In this document: positions 8,447-16,805 of the stretch, piece after piece
How the letters are laid out: the number at the start of each line of letters is the position of its first letter
How positions within the stretch are numbered: position 1 is the stretch's first letter
NCBI RefSeq assembly: GCF_001458435.1
Contig: NZ_CYSF01000006.1
Location: 186,001 to 250,000, forward strand
Length of the DNA: 64,000 nucleotides
DNA from: Thalassovita mediterranea
GTDB taxonomy: Bacteria > Pseudomonadota > Alphaproteobacteria > Rhodobacterales > Rhodobacteraceae
Direction: 5' to 3'
Translations under genes and position numbers: made by a program
Notes under the pieces: generated by a model
Database searches by the model: none
What the model was told of the DNA's origin: nothing
The model's input: the letters and a program-made list of their open reading frames with translations, nothing else

Positions 8447-9676
8447 TTACACTTTTTCCTGTGTATGCTTGCGCAGTTCAGCGCGGGCGATTTGGCGGCG
8501 ATGCACCGCGTCGGGGCCATCAGCCAGTCGCAGGGTCCGCACATGGGTCCACTTGATCGCCAGCGGGGTGTCCTGTGACACGCCCATACCGCCGAACAGT
8601 TGCACAGCCTCGTCAATCACCTTCAACGCCATGCGCGGGGCGACAGTTTTGATCATCGAAATCCACGGCGCAGCCGCCCGCGCATCGCCTTGATCCATAT
8701 ACCACGCGGCCTTGAGACATAGCAGACGCGCCTGTTCAATCTCCATCCGGGCTTCGGCGATGATGTCGTGGTTGGCGCCAAGGGCGGCCAGCTTCTTGCC
8801 AAAGGCCTCACGCTCCAGCGCGCGTTTGCACATCAGTTCCAGCGCCGCTTCACCGGCACCAATCGCGCGCATGCAGTGGTGGATACGGCCCGGCCCCAGA
8901 CGGCCCTGACTGATCTCAAACCCGCGACCCTCACCCAATAAGATGTTCTCCGCAGGCACCCGCACATTGGTGAACCGGATGTGCATATGGCCGTGGGGCG
9001 CGTCATCGTGGCCGTAAACCGACATCGGGCGCAGCACCTCGATCCCCGGGGTAGCGGCGTCTACAACAATCATCGAATGGCGCTGGTGTTTGGGCGTCTC
9101 ATCTGTGCCGGTGTTCACCATCACGATGTAGACCTTACAACGCGGATCACCGGCACCAGAGGCCCACCATTTTTCGCCGTTCAGCACATAGTCATCACCA
9201 TCGCGCACGCAGGACATCGAAATGTTGGTCGCATCAGAGGAGGCCACATCCGGTTCCGTCATCAGATAGGCGGAGCGAATGTCGCCCGCCAGCAGCGGTT
9301 CCAGCCACTGCTGTTTCATCGCGTCGGTGCCGTATTTGTGGAACACCTCCATATTGCCGGTATCGGGGGCCGAGCAGTTGAACACCTCCGCCGCCAGACC
9401 GACACGGCCCATTTCCTCAGCAAAATAAGCATATTCCACGGTTGAGAGGCCCAAGCCCCCCTCTCCGTCGGTTAGCCAGAAATTCCACAGGCCGGCTGCC
9501 TTGGCCTTGGCTTTCAGGCCTTCCAAAATCTCTGCCTGGCGGTCGGTGTACTGCCAGCGATCGCCCTTAGCAATTTCTGCGTCAAACTCTTCCTGCAGGG
9601 GCGCGATCTCATCGTTGATCATCGCGATCACACGATCCAGCAGCTTGCGGTTCTCTGCCCGAATTCCAAAATCCAT
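8447..9676 (-). CDS. acyl-CoA dehydrogenase family protein
   Basis: FAD-dependent flavoprotein that oxidises an acyl-CoA thioester to the trans-2-enoyl form. The 409-residue protein has the three-domain family pattern: N-terminal helices (MDFGIRAENRKLLDRVIAMINDEIAPLQEEF), the FAD-binding middle strand region YLMTEPDVASSDATNISM and GEKWWASGAGDPRC, and the C-terminal helical domain with AVQLFGGMGVSQDTPLA. The sequence is closest in flavour to the ACAD10/11-type branch. Start 9676 was chosen over 9775 because AAGGAGGA precedes it. The usual catalytic glutamate cannot be assigned with confidence from one sequence. No CoA ligase or hydratase is adjacent. Confidence 0.92.
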   Translation of the reverse strand: MDFGIRAENRKLLDRVIAMINDEIAPLQEEFDAEIAKGDRWQYTDRQAEILEGLKAKAKAAGLWNFWLTDGEGGLGLSTVEYAYFAEEMGRVGLAAEVFNCSAPDTGNMEVFHKYGTDAMKQQWLEPLLAGDIRSAYLMTEPDVASSDATNISMSCVRDGDDYVLNGEKWWASGAGDPRCKVYIVMVNTGTDETPKHQRHSMIVVDAATPGIEVLRPMSVYGHDDAPHGHMHIRFTNVRVPAENILLGEGRGFEISQGRLGPGRIHHCMRAIGAGEAALELMCKRALEREAFGKKLAALGANHDIIAEARMEIEQARLLCLKAAWYMDQGDARAAAPWISMIKTVAPRMALKVIDEAVQLFGGMGVSQDTPLAIKWTHVRTLRLADGPDAVHRRQIARAELRKHTQEKV

Positions 9677-9860
9677 ACCATCCTCCTTTGATGTTGGCGC
9701 CACGGCCCAAGGCATCGTGCGCAACAGGCGCCTCCCCGCGCCCATATCATCTGGGACAACTAGACCACCGCTCACCCCAGAGGGAAAGCACTACGGCAGG
9801 TGACGTTGGGGCCAATGGTAAAATCAACGGTAGAACTACGGCGCCGACGCTGATCAAGGA

Positions 9861-12479
9861 TTACTGAATTGTTTTCGCCAAGACCGACACCTGTTGGCGC
9901 GCTTCTGCGGCCAATTCAGGTAGGATCAATGCCACCTCATCCGCTGGCGCGTTCTGCGGCAAATCCTCAATCCCCTTGAGCGCCTGCTGCAATCCATCTT
10001 CGCCCAAAAGGCCAGCCATACCCGCCAGATTGTGTGCGGTCTGAATTTGGTCCTCACTCAACCCAACCGCATCCTGCAACTGCACGAGCAATGCCTCTGT
10101 ATCAGTGGCAAATTGACGGATCAGGGTGGCGAATTTGTCTTCGCCCATGCGATCAACAAAGTCGCTGCGTGTTTGGCGGCCCAACTGGTCAGCTTCGGTT
10201 TCGTAAACACGGGTACAGTCTGTCCCCTGCTGCACAGCATCAAGCGCGCGATGCAGCTGGGTCAGGCTGACGGGTTTGGTGACAATGCCACAGAAACCAG
10301 CCGCCAGAATACGTGCGTGATCTTCGGGCGACGCATGAGCCGTAACAGCCAATGCAATCTGCGTATTCCCCTGCGCACGCATGGCCGCCAACGCAGTGAT
10401 CCCATCCATGCCGGGCATGGAAATGTCCATCAATATCACGTCCATCTGTTGCGTCGCCGCGGCCTTGATCCCGCTGGGACCATCATGAGCGGTCAGCACC
10501 TCTTGCCCCAGATCAACCAGCATGTCGGTCAAAATTTCACGGTTAATTTCGTTGTCTTCAACCACCAGCACCCGAGAGGGTTCCAACGTAGGAATATCCG
10601 ACCGATCTGTCTGCGACAATGGACGCTCTTCCGATTGGGCCGCGGTCCGTTCCTGGACCGGTGGCGTCGTTACCGGCAAGGGCAGCACGATCTGGAATAG
10701 GCTGCCTTCGCCTTCGATGCTATCAACCGTGATATCGCCTTGCATCTGGTCGACCAAACGCTTGGTAATCGCCAAGCCCAACCCCGTCCCGTCTGAGCGC
10801 CGCCCAAAACTGGGATCAACGGTTACAAATTCCTGAAAGATACTGTCGATCTTGTCTTCGGGTATGCCGGTGCCTGTATCGCTAACGCGAATTTCCACCA
10901 TGTCAGACCCATGCAGACGTTCCACCTCTACGGTAATCTCGCCCTGATCAGTGAACTTCACCGCATTGCCCACCAGATTAACCAAACAACGGTTTACACC
11001 TGCAGGATCACCGATCACAAAGTCTAACCCGTCCGTCAGCAAATTAACCTGCAACTGATTGCCCCGCGCCTTCGCTGGCGCGGACTGGCTGAGGATCAGC
11101 GTGTCGATCAACTGGCTCAGATCAAAGGGCACGGGCTCTGCAGCCTCGGCATGAAGCGCATCCAGACGTGATAGATCCAGTACATCATTTACATGGCTGA
11201 GCAGCAAATCACCCGAAAACTTGGCAGCGCGCAGATTGCGCGATTGCCGATCGGTCAAAGGATCGCGCTGCATCAACTCAAGTGACCCTAAAATGCCGTT
11301 GAGCGGCGTGCGCATTTCATGGCTCATCACAGTGAGCAGATCGGCCTTGGCCTTTTCGCCGGCCTGTGCTTCGTCGCGGGCGCGTTTCAGATCGGCTTCG
11401 ACTTGCACCTGCGTGGTGATATCGCGCAGGAACGACACGAAAACCGTCTGGCGGCCGGCCTTGGCGGCGGTGATGGATAGTTCTACCGGAAACAACTCTC
11501 CGGATTTGCGCATTGCTTCCAGTCGAAGACGTCCGGCATCGATCACCCGTTTTTCCGCTGTACGCGCATAGCGCGCCATGCCTTCTGTGTGAGCGGCGCG
11601 CAAATGTTCCGGCACGATCAATTCGGCCATGTTCTGGCCCCTCACCTCATCCCGGCTGTAGCCAAATACCGCCTCGGCGGCCCCGTTGAATTCCAGAATG
11701 CGACCATGTCTGTCCACCACCAAAATAGCGTCCAGCGAAGAGGTTACCATCGCCTCGAACCGCGCTTGTGTGCGTTCATTCTGCGCCGCGATCAAACGCC
11801 CTTTGCGCAACAACCGCAGCAGCAGCAGTGCAAGCGCGACCAAAACAGCGATCAACATCAAAGAGGACACCGCCAGACGCATCAATGTCTGGGATAGATC
11901 TTGCCGCGCCATGTCAGAATTTTGCGCAAATCGCGCAACACCGCTCAGCAATAGACGTCGGACAGGTGCTTTTTGCGCCTCCGTCAGGGCCGAGAGTTCG
12001 GGCAAAGCGGCAATCAGACCGCTATTCGGCATATCAATCAATGCTGCCCCATCATCCAGATAGCCGCGCAACCCTGCCATGATTTGTTTGTTTTCGGCAT
12101 CATTCCACAGCGGCAGATATAGCGGACCTGTTTCATAGGTGCGCACCCGACTGTAGAAAATATCAAACCGTACCCGCAGTAACCGCAGCGCAGTGGCCAG
12201 ATCGGCGGCCTCACCTTCAGGCCCCCCCTCAGCGCCAGCTGCACGTTCTTGTCGCGCCAACAGCGTGCTCACCTGACTGATCTGCCCATCAAGGCGCAGC
12301 AGTTCCACCTCCAACTGGGCGATGTTCCATTGCAAGTTATCGGTGGATGCAGTGGACAGATCCTGCAAACGACCACGCACCTCGCCCATAAGAACACCCG
12401 TCAGGATGAACATCGCCAGCAACACCAGAACAAAAATCTGGCGGGCGGGGCGTATCGGAAAAAACCGGATCACGGGCAC
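9861..12479 (-). CDS. Hybrid sensor histidine kinase (PAS, HisKA, HATPase, receiver, Hpt)
   Basis: Membrane sensor kinase of 872 residues counted from a GTG at 12479 that has an AAGGAC ribosome-binding site; an upstream in-frame GTG at 12557 lacks one. Order: transmembrane helix 1 (about 13-33), periplasmic helical region, transmembrane helix 2 (about 206-224), PAS (about 240-355), HisKA with His387 in SHEMRTPLN, HATPase with NLVGNAVKFT, DTGTGIPEDK and GTGLGLA, a receiver domain with Asp685 in VILMDISMPG, and a C-terminal Hpt domain with His816 in TAHNLAGMAG. It can therefore run a whole phosphorelay in one chain. The NarL-type regulator at 13403, two genes away, is a plausible output partner. 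Confidence 0.95.
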   Translation of the reverse strand: MPVIRFFPIRPARQIFVLVLLAMFILTGVLMGEVRGRLQDLSTASTDNLQWNIAQLEVELLRLDGQISQVSTLLARQERAAGAEGGPEGEAADLATALRLLRVRFDIFYSRVRTYETGPLYLPLWNDAENKQIMAGLRGYLDDGAALIDMPNSGLIAALPELSALTEAQKAPVRRLLLSGVARFAQNSDMARQDLSQTLMRLAVSSLMLIAVLVALALLLLRLLRKGRLIAAQNERTQARFEAMVTSSLDAILVVDRHGRILEFNGAAEAVFGYSRDEVRGQNMAELIVPEHLRAAHTEGMARYARTAEKRVIDAGRLRLEAMRKSGELFPVELSITAAKAGRQTVFVSFLRDITTQVQVEADLKRARDEAQAGEKAKADLLTVMSHEMRTPLNGILGSLELMQRDPLTDRQSRNLRAAKFSGDLLLSHVNDVLDLSRLDALHAEAAEPVPFDLSQLIDTLILSQSAPAKARGNQLQVNLLTDGLDFVIGDPAGVNRCLVNLVGNAVKFTDQGEITVEVERLHGSDMVEIRVSDTGTGIPEDKIDSIFQEFVTVDPSFGRRSDGTGLGLAITKRLVDQMQGDITVDSIEGEGSLFQIVLPLPVTTPPVQERTAAQSEERPLSQTDRSDIPTLEPSRVLVVEDNEINREILTDMLVDLGQEVLTAHDGPSGIKAAATQQMDVILMDISMPGMDGITALAAMRAQGNTQIALAVTAHASPEDHARILAAGFCGIVTKPVSLTQLHRALDAVQQGTDCTRVYETEADQLGRQTRSDFVDRMGEDKFATLIRQFATDTEALLVQLQDAVGLSEDQIQTAHNLAGMAGLLGEDGLQQALKGIEDLPQNAPADEVALILPELAAEARQQVSVLAKTIQ

Positions 12480-12593
12480 AAGATGTCCTTTTCCTATTCC
12501 AAGGCGACGCAGCACAGACAAATCCCCCCGCAGGCCGCGGGGGGCATAGGCCAGCACAGATGCGAACCGTTCGGTCGCAAGTTACGCGCCATG

Positions 12594-13127
12594 TTAGGAG
12601 GTAGGCTCGATCCGATGCAACTGCCAGATGCTGCGGGAATAGTACTGCTCGGATTGATAGTCGGTGTTGTCGTCAAACGGATAGATCACCCAAAGCGGCC
12701 CCTTATCACGCACAGACATCGGCGCGCCGTTCAAGGTATCAGCCACAATTGGCCCGCCCTCGACCGCATCATCCAACGGAATGGTCACCGCGTAATCGTT
12801 CAGGGCGATGAAGCTCATCGTTTCCGCCGTAAGCCCTGCTTGGTCGACTAAGGTCGCCAGCGAAACACCTTCAAACTCGACCACGCCTTCGGTCCAGATC
12901 GTGCTGGTGCGCACGGAGACGCGGGGCAGCGCCATTAGCGCATCGCGATCCAGTTCAACAACTGCGCCTCCATTTGCGGGAACGATCGTCAAAATGGTTT
13001 CAGCCTGCGCGGCAGTCGCAGACGCGCACAACGTAGCCGCAGCGGCAATTGCCATAACACGGCTAGATGCAGATTGAGCCGCCGCATGCAAACGGCTGCT
13101 GATGCTAGGGAAAACGGAATGAAACAT
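12594..13127 (-). CDS. Exported protein with molybdopterin-oxidoreductase-like fold
   Basis: A 177-residue protein with a long cleavable signal peptide ending near ATAAQA-ETI, followed by a small SUOX/YedY-like domain (LDRDALMALPRVSVRTSTIW, FEGVSLATLVDQAGL, DYAVTIPLDDAVEGGPIVADTLNG and LWVIYPFDDN). Only this one domain is present, and the molybdenum-ligating cysteine of true sulfite oxidases is not visible, so a ligand-binding role is as likely as catalysis. The start at 13127 has an AGAGAGG ribosome-binding site. It is immediately upstream of the hybrid kinase on the same strand, suggesting a signalling partnership in the periplasm. Confidence 0.75.
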   Translation of the reverse strand: MFHSVFPSISSRLHAAAQSASSRVMAIAAAATLCASATAAQAETILTIVPANGGAVVELDRDALMALPRVSVRTSTIWTEGVVEFEGVSLATLVDQAGLTAETMSFIALNDYAVTIPLDDAVEGGPIVADTLNGAPMSVRDKGPLWVIYPFDDNTDYQSEQYYSRSIWQLHRIEPTS

Positions 13128-13402
13128 CTGGTGACCTCTCTTGCTGTTGCCCTGATACTGCAAAAAATTTGCCGCTGTGTTTCGACGCAATGGGTTAGTG
13201 AACTAACCTTTGGGATAGTCGGGACATGCAATCGCCAAATGCGATGTCCTGATGGCGATCTGGTGGATAGCTATGCTCACCTTATGGTTGGTCAGGACGT
13301 ATAGAGAATTTCGTGTTATGGTTCGGTCATTGGACAAAGGCACGATTATTGCTGGCAAGCCGTATTGGGCGCGGCCAGCGCATTATGTTGAGAGGGTTAA
13401 AC

Positions 13403-14014
13403 ATGCGCATTTTGATTGCAGACGATCATGAAATGGTTCGCGACACGCTGACCGTGTTCCTTCAAGCTGAAGGTCGCATTCAGGTCTTTGCCGCCGCCAG
13501 CCTGCCAGAAGCCCTGCAGGTCACGACCGCCAAAGGCCCATTTGATTTGGTTCTGCTGGATTACAAAATGCCCGGCATGAATGGGTTGCAAGGCTTGAAA
13601 CAGGCCGTCGCGGCACATCCCGATCAACCTTTTGCCATTCTGAGCGGCACCGCCCCGAACTCTATCGCGCAAGAAGCTGTTGATGCCGGCGCGCTGGGCT
13701 ACCTGCCCAAAACGATGGGCGCCAAAAGCATGGTCAACGCGATCCGCTTTATGGCGTTGGGCGAAACCTTTATTCCGGCGTCGGTGATGCAAGCCGGCAA
13801 CGAAGCCGAAGATGCCTTTGACAACCAGCTCAGCCAACGCGAAACCGAAGTATTGAGTGGCTTGTGTGCCGGTCAATCGAACAAAGAGATCGCCCGCGAT
13901 CTGGGCCTGCAGGAGGTCACGATCAAACTGCATGTGCCTACCCTTTGTAAAAAACTGGATGCACGCAATCGCACCCATGCCGCAGTGATCGCCAAAGAGG
14001 CAGGGTTCGCTTAA
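13403..14014 (+). CDS. NarL/FixJ-type two-component response regulator
   Basis: A 203-residue DNA-binding response regulator: receiver domain (residues 1-120; acidic pair DD at 6-7, phospho-acceptor aspartate in VLLDYKMPGMNG, conserved lysine in YLPKTMG) and a C-terminal LuxR-type helix-turn-helix (LSQRETEVLSGLCAGQSNKEIARDLGLQEVTIKLHVPTLCKKL). The start at 13403 is preceded by GAGAGGG; an upstream in-frame ATG at 13313 would add a 30-residue tail unlike the family. It diverges from the periplasmic protein and hybrid kinase, which makes a three-gene signalling module likely. It is convergent with the RTX gene. Confidence 0.95.
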   Translation: MRILIADDHEMVRDTLTVFLQAEGRIQVFAAASLPEALQVTTAKGPFDLVLLDYKMPGMNGLQGLKQAVAAHPDQPFAILSGTAPNSIAQEAVDAGALGYLPKTMGAKSMVNAIRFMALGETFIPASVMQAGNEAEDAFDNQLSQRETEVLSGLCAGQSNKEIARDLGLQEVTIKLHVPTLCKKLDARNRTHAAVIAKEAGFA

Positions 14015-14054
14015 ATCTCCCCTGCCCGCTGTTGGCATAGCACCCGGTGAAAAG

Positions 14055-14096
14055 GCTGATGAGGCAACGCAGGTTTGATCTGCACGCCCCATCAGC
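14055..14096. terminator. Possible hairpin between response regulator and RTX genes
   Basis: Arms GCTGATG and CATCAGC enclose a partly paired inner region. It sits in the 88-base gap between two convergent genes, where a bidirectional terminator is expected. No T run follows, so support is weak. Confidence 0.35.
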
Positions 14097-14102
14097 GACA
14101 CC

Positions 14103-16721
14103 TCAAAACAGGAAACTGTCATAGAGGCCGTCTGCCTCGGTCAACAGATCCAGTCCGGTACCTGTCAACGCAACCGTTCCCGCACCAAGGTCCACAGTGA
14201 TGGTACCATCAAGGGATTGCGTGACCGAGGTTGCAAACCAGGTGGCGCTATCCCCCAAATCGACACCGCGCAGATCTAGGTAGTCGCCTTCGGTGATGTC
14301 ATAGTCACGGATTTCCACATCGGAGCCGTTCAGATCACGTTCTCGGAAAATGAAACGATCCGCGCCATCACCGCCCCAGGCGACGTCATCCCCTGCCCCG
14401 AGGAACAGATTGTCGCGTCCCGCACCGCCATCCAGCACATCCGCCCCACTGCCACCAGCCAGTGTGTCACGCCCTTCGCCGCCAGACAGAGTATCAGCAC
14501 CGGAGCCGCCGTTCAGGCGATCCCGACCGGCACCACCATCCAGAACATCATCGCCGGAACTGCCCAGCAGCGTGTCATTATCAGCGCCGCCAGACAGGGC
14601 ATCATTGCCGGAACCGCCTGACAGGCTGTCGGCGCCATCACCGCCGCGCAGGTCATCTGCGCCGCCGCTGCCTTCCAACGTGTCTTCGCCGATCCCACCA
14701 ACAAGCAGGTCGTCGTGGCTGCCACCGCGCAAGACATCATCGCCAGCATCACCATAAAGGCTGTCATTGCCGGAACTGCCCAGCAACAGGTCATCGTCAT
14801 CGCCCCCTTGCAACAGATCATCGCCTGTCCGCCCGTCGAGCGTATCAGCCCCCGATCCGCCTTCCAGCGTGTCGCGATCGCTGCCGCCGTTCAGGTCATC
14901 TGCGCCTTCACCCCCCATCAGGTGGTCAAACCCGGTGCCACCCTGCAGGGTGTCGGAACCTGTGCCACCGAGCAAGGTGTCATGCCCCGCAGATCCGGCG
15001 ATCAGGTCATTGCCAATACCACCGGCCAACCAGTCATCGTTTTCCGGCAGCAAATTGCCCAGATGGTCATAGCGCAATCCGTCCGCGTCATAGGTTGACG
15101 CCGGGCCAGTCGCGACCGCGTCGAAACCAGCGCCGCCATGCAGGCTGTCATCACCCGACCCGCCCATCAGACTGTCGCCGATCGACCCGCCGGTCAGCAG
15201 ATCGTCGCCAATGCCGCCCTCCATCGTGTCGGCACCGCCGCCGCCTTGCAGGTCATCGTCATAGCTCAGATCCCCCTCGGTGGTGGCCACCAGTTCCAGA
15301 TCCCGCAACAGCATCGTCGCTTCCAGATCGATGGGATCAAAGGGATTTAGCGCGGTCGGGTCCGCCGCCCCATCGTTGGAATAAGACCGTGGCGCGTCGC
15401 TGACCAGAACCAAGGTGGCGCTACTGCCATCTGGTGCGATGTCCACGCGGTAGATCCCCCCTGCCGCGCGGGTGGCGTTGTTCATATCGTGATCGCCGGA
15501 ATTGCCACCAACAAACAGCGTACCGTCGGTATCATAGATCGCCGCCCCGAATGTAATCGCGGGGGTTCCAGTCAGCAGTTGACCATCCACGATAGTATGC
15601 GTGACCGCGATAGAGGAAATCTGCGGACTATCGCCAGATATATCCACCGTCACCAGCGTGGCAGGCGCGCCCTCATAGGCGCCACGGGCCACCCCGCTGA
15701 AGCTTTGCGTTGCTGCGTCAAAGGACAGGTCATAGACGTTCAGCCCAAACAGCGCGTCATTCAGATCAATGCGGGTTTCCACCGGATTGCCATTCGCGTC
15801 AAAACTGTCCACGTCAATTTTGCTGAGGAAGTTGAGGCGCGAGTTGAAGATCCATAGGTTGCCCTGATCATCAAAATCCCCCGTCCAGCTGCGGAACGGT
15901 CCCTCGCCAATACGATAAACCGCGCCGGTGGCGTCAAACATCACCAGATCATCGCGCGATACCGCATTGCCCAGCGCATCAGTGCCATTGCCGACCGCGA
16001 CACCGTAGATCAGGCTGTCCTCTTGGTTGAAGCCAATGGCGTTCACATTCACCGTGCCGGCCGCGCCGACGCGTTGATAGGTGGCGCTGTCGGTGTCAAA
16101 GACATGCAGCGTGCCGTTAAACACCTGGTAAAGGTTCGCCTGACCAGGGGCAAAGGCGGCCACTGTGACCTCTTGGCCACCGATGGTCATCTGGGCCTCG
16201 GTGCTGAACACCGCGCCTGACGTGTCGATTACTGGCCCGCCGCCTTCACCGGGAACAGCGCGCAGGGTGATATCCGTTGTACTGTCTGACGCCGTGAAGG
16301 TCAGGCTGTGGTCGGAAAACGCGCCGCTCTGGCTGTCGTAACTGGCGACGACCACGCCGTCTATTAGTACCTCCAACCCTGAATCCACATGCCCTGCGGC
16401 AAAGTTTGCCGCGAGTGACATCGACAAATTGTAGACGCCCTGCGCTTCGGTTGCGACGGTTTGGGTCATTTCCTGCAAACCGTTTTCCTGACTACTGACC
16501 TGCCAATTGCCGACACTGCCATAGTCGGCAAAGCTCAGCGCACCTGCGGCATTACCCAGCAGATTCTCTTCGGCGTAGTCGCCGTAAATCAGGTCGTTAC
16601 CACTGTCACCGGCCAATGTGTCATTGCCTGCAAGGCCCACCATCGTGTCCTGCCCTGCGGCGCCAGACAGATCGTCTGCCACGCCAGTGCCAACAATCAT
16701 ATCGTTTGCGTTCGTCGGCAT
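14103..16721 (-). CDS. Large secreted RTX calcium-binding protein with a beta-propeller-like middle domain
   Basis: An 872-residue acidic protein. A short N-terminal RTX stretch (GLAGNDTLAGDSGNDLIYGD) is followed by a carbohydrate-module-like region (about 60-190) and a propeller-like domain (about 190-480; YQVFNGTLHVFDTDSATYQRVG, LWIFNSRLNFLSKIDVDSF). After these come many GGxGxDxLx nonapeptide repeats (about 495-800) and a C-terminal tail typical of type I secretion substrates. RTX repeats bind calcium and fold after export. The start at 16721 follows GGAGGGG. It lies directly downstream of algD, behind a terminator, and could be a matrix protein. It lacks the parallel beta-helix of AlgE-type epimerases, so an epimerase role is not supported. 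Confidence 0.85.
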   Translation of the reverse strand: MPTNANDMIVGTGVADDLSGAAGQDTMVGLAGNDTLAGDSGNDLIYGDYAEENLLGNAAGALSFADYGSVGNWQVSSQENGLQEMTQTVATEAQGVYNLSMSLAANFAAGHVDSGLEVLIDGVVVASYDSQSGAFSDHSLTFTASDSTTDITLRAVPGEGGGPVIDTSGAVFSTEAQMTIGGQEVTVAAFAPGQANLYQVFNGTLHVFDTDSATYQRVGAAGTVNVNAIGFNQEDSLIYGVAVGNGTDALGNAVSRDDLVMFDATGAVYRIGEGPFRSWTGDFDDQGNLWIFNSRLNFLSKIDVDSFDANGNPVETRIDLNDALFGLNVYDLSFDAATQSFSGVARGAYEGAPATLVTVDISGDSPQISSIAVTHTIVDGQLLTGTPAITFGAAIYDTDGTLFVGGNSGDHDMNNATRAAGGIYRVDIAPDGSSATLVLVSDAPRSYSNDGAADPTALNPFDPIDLEATMLLRDLELVATTEGDLSYDDDLQGGGGADTMEGGIGDDLLTGGSIGDSLMGGSGDDSLHGGAGFDAVATGPASTYDADGLRYDHLGNLLPENDDWLAGGIGNDLIAGSAGHDTLLGGTGSDTLQGGTGFDHLMGGEGADDLNGGSDRDTLEGGSGADTLDGRTGDDLLQGGDDDDLLLGSSGNDSLYGDAGDDVLRGGSHDDLLVGGIGEDTLEGSGGADDLRGGDGADSLSGGSGNDALSGGADNDTLLGSSGDDVLDGGAGRDRLNGGSGADTLSGGEGRDTLAGGSGADVLDGGAGRDNLFLGAGDDVAWGGDGADRFIFRERDLNGSDVEIRDYDITEGDYLDLRGVDLGDSATWFATSVTQSLDGTITVDLGAGTVALTGTGLDLLTEADGLYDSFLF

Positions 16722-16757
16722 ATTCCCCTCCATCATACTGTTTGAATTAAGAAAATG

Positions 16758-16791
16758 GCGCCACGCCCTGATCCGTTTCAGGGAGCGGCGC
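16758..16791 (-). terminator. Terminator after algD
   Basis: On the minus strand a 14-bp imperfect stem (12 pairs matched, arms TCAGGGAGCGGCGC and its partner) is followed by ATTTTCTTAA. It stands between the algD stop and the RTX gene start and probably ends the algD transcript. Confidence 0.7.
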
Positions 16792-16805
16792 GTTTCATGC
16801 GCAAA

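Noticed and set aside
14350-15098. Tandem short repeats resembling a CRISPR array
   Set aside because: They are in-frame RTX nonapeptide codons (GGxGxDxLx); unit length is near 27 bases with variable sequence and no fixed repeat/spacer pattern.
14103-16721. RTX protein as an AlgE-type mannuronan C-5 epimerase
   Set aside because: No parallel beta-helix A-module or its catalytic residues are visible; only RTX repeats and propeller-like strands.
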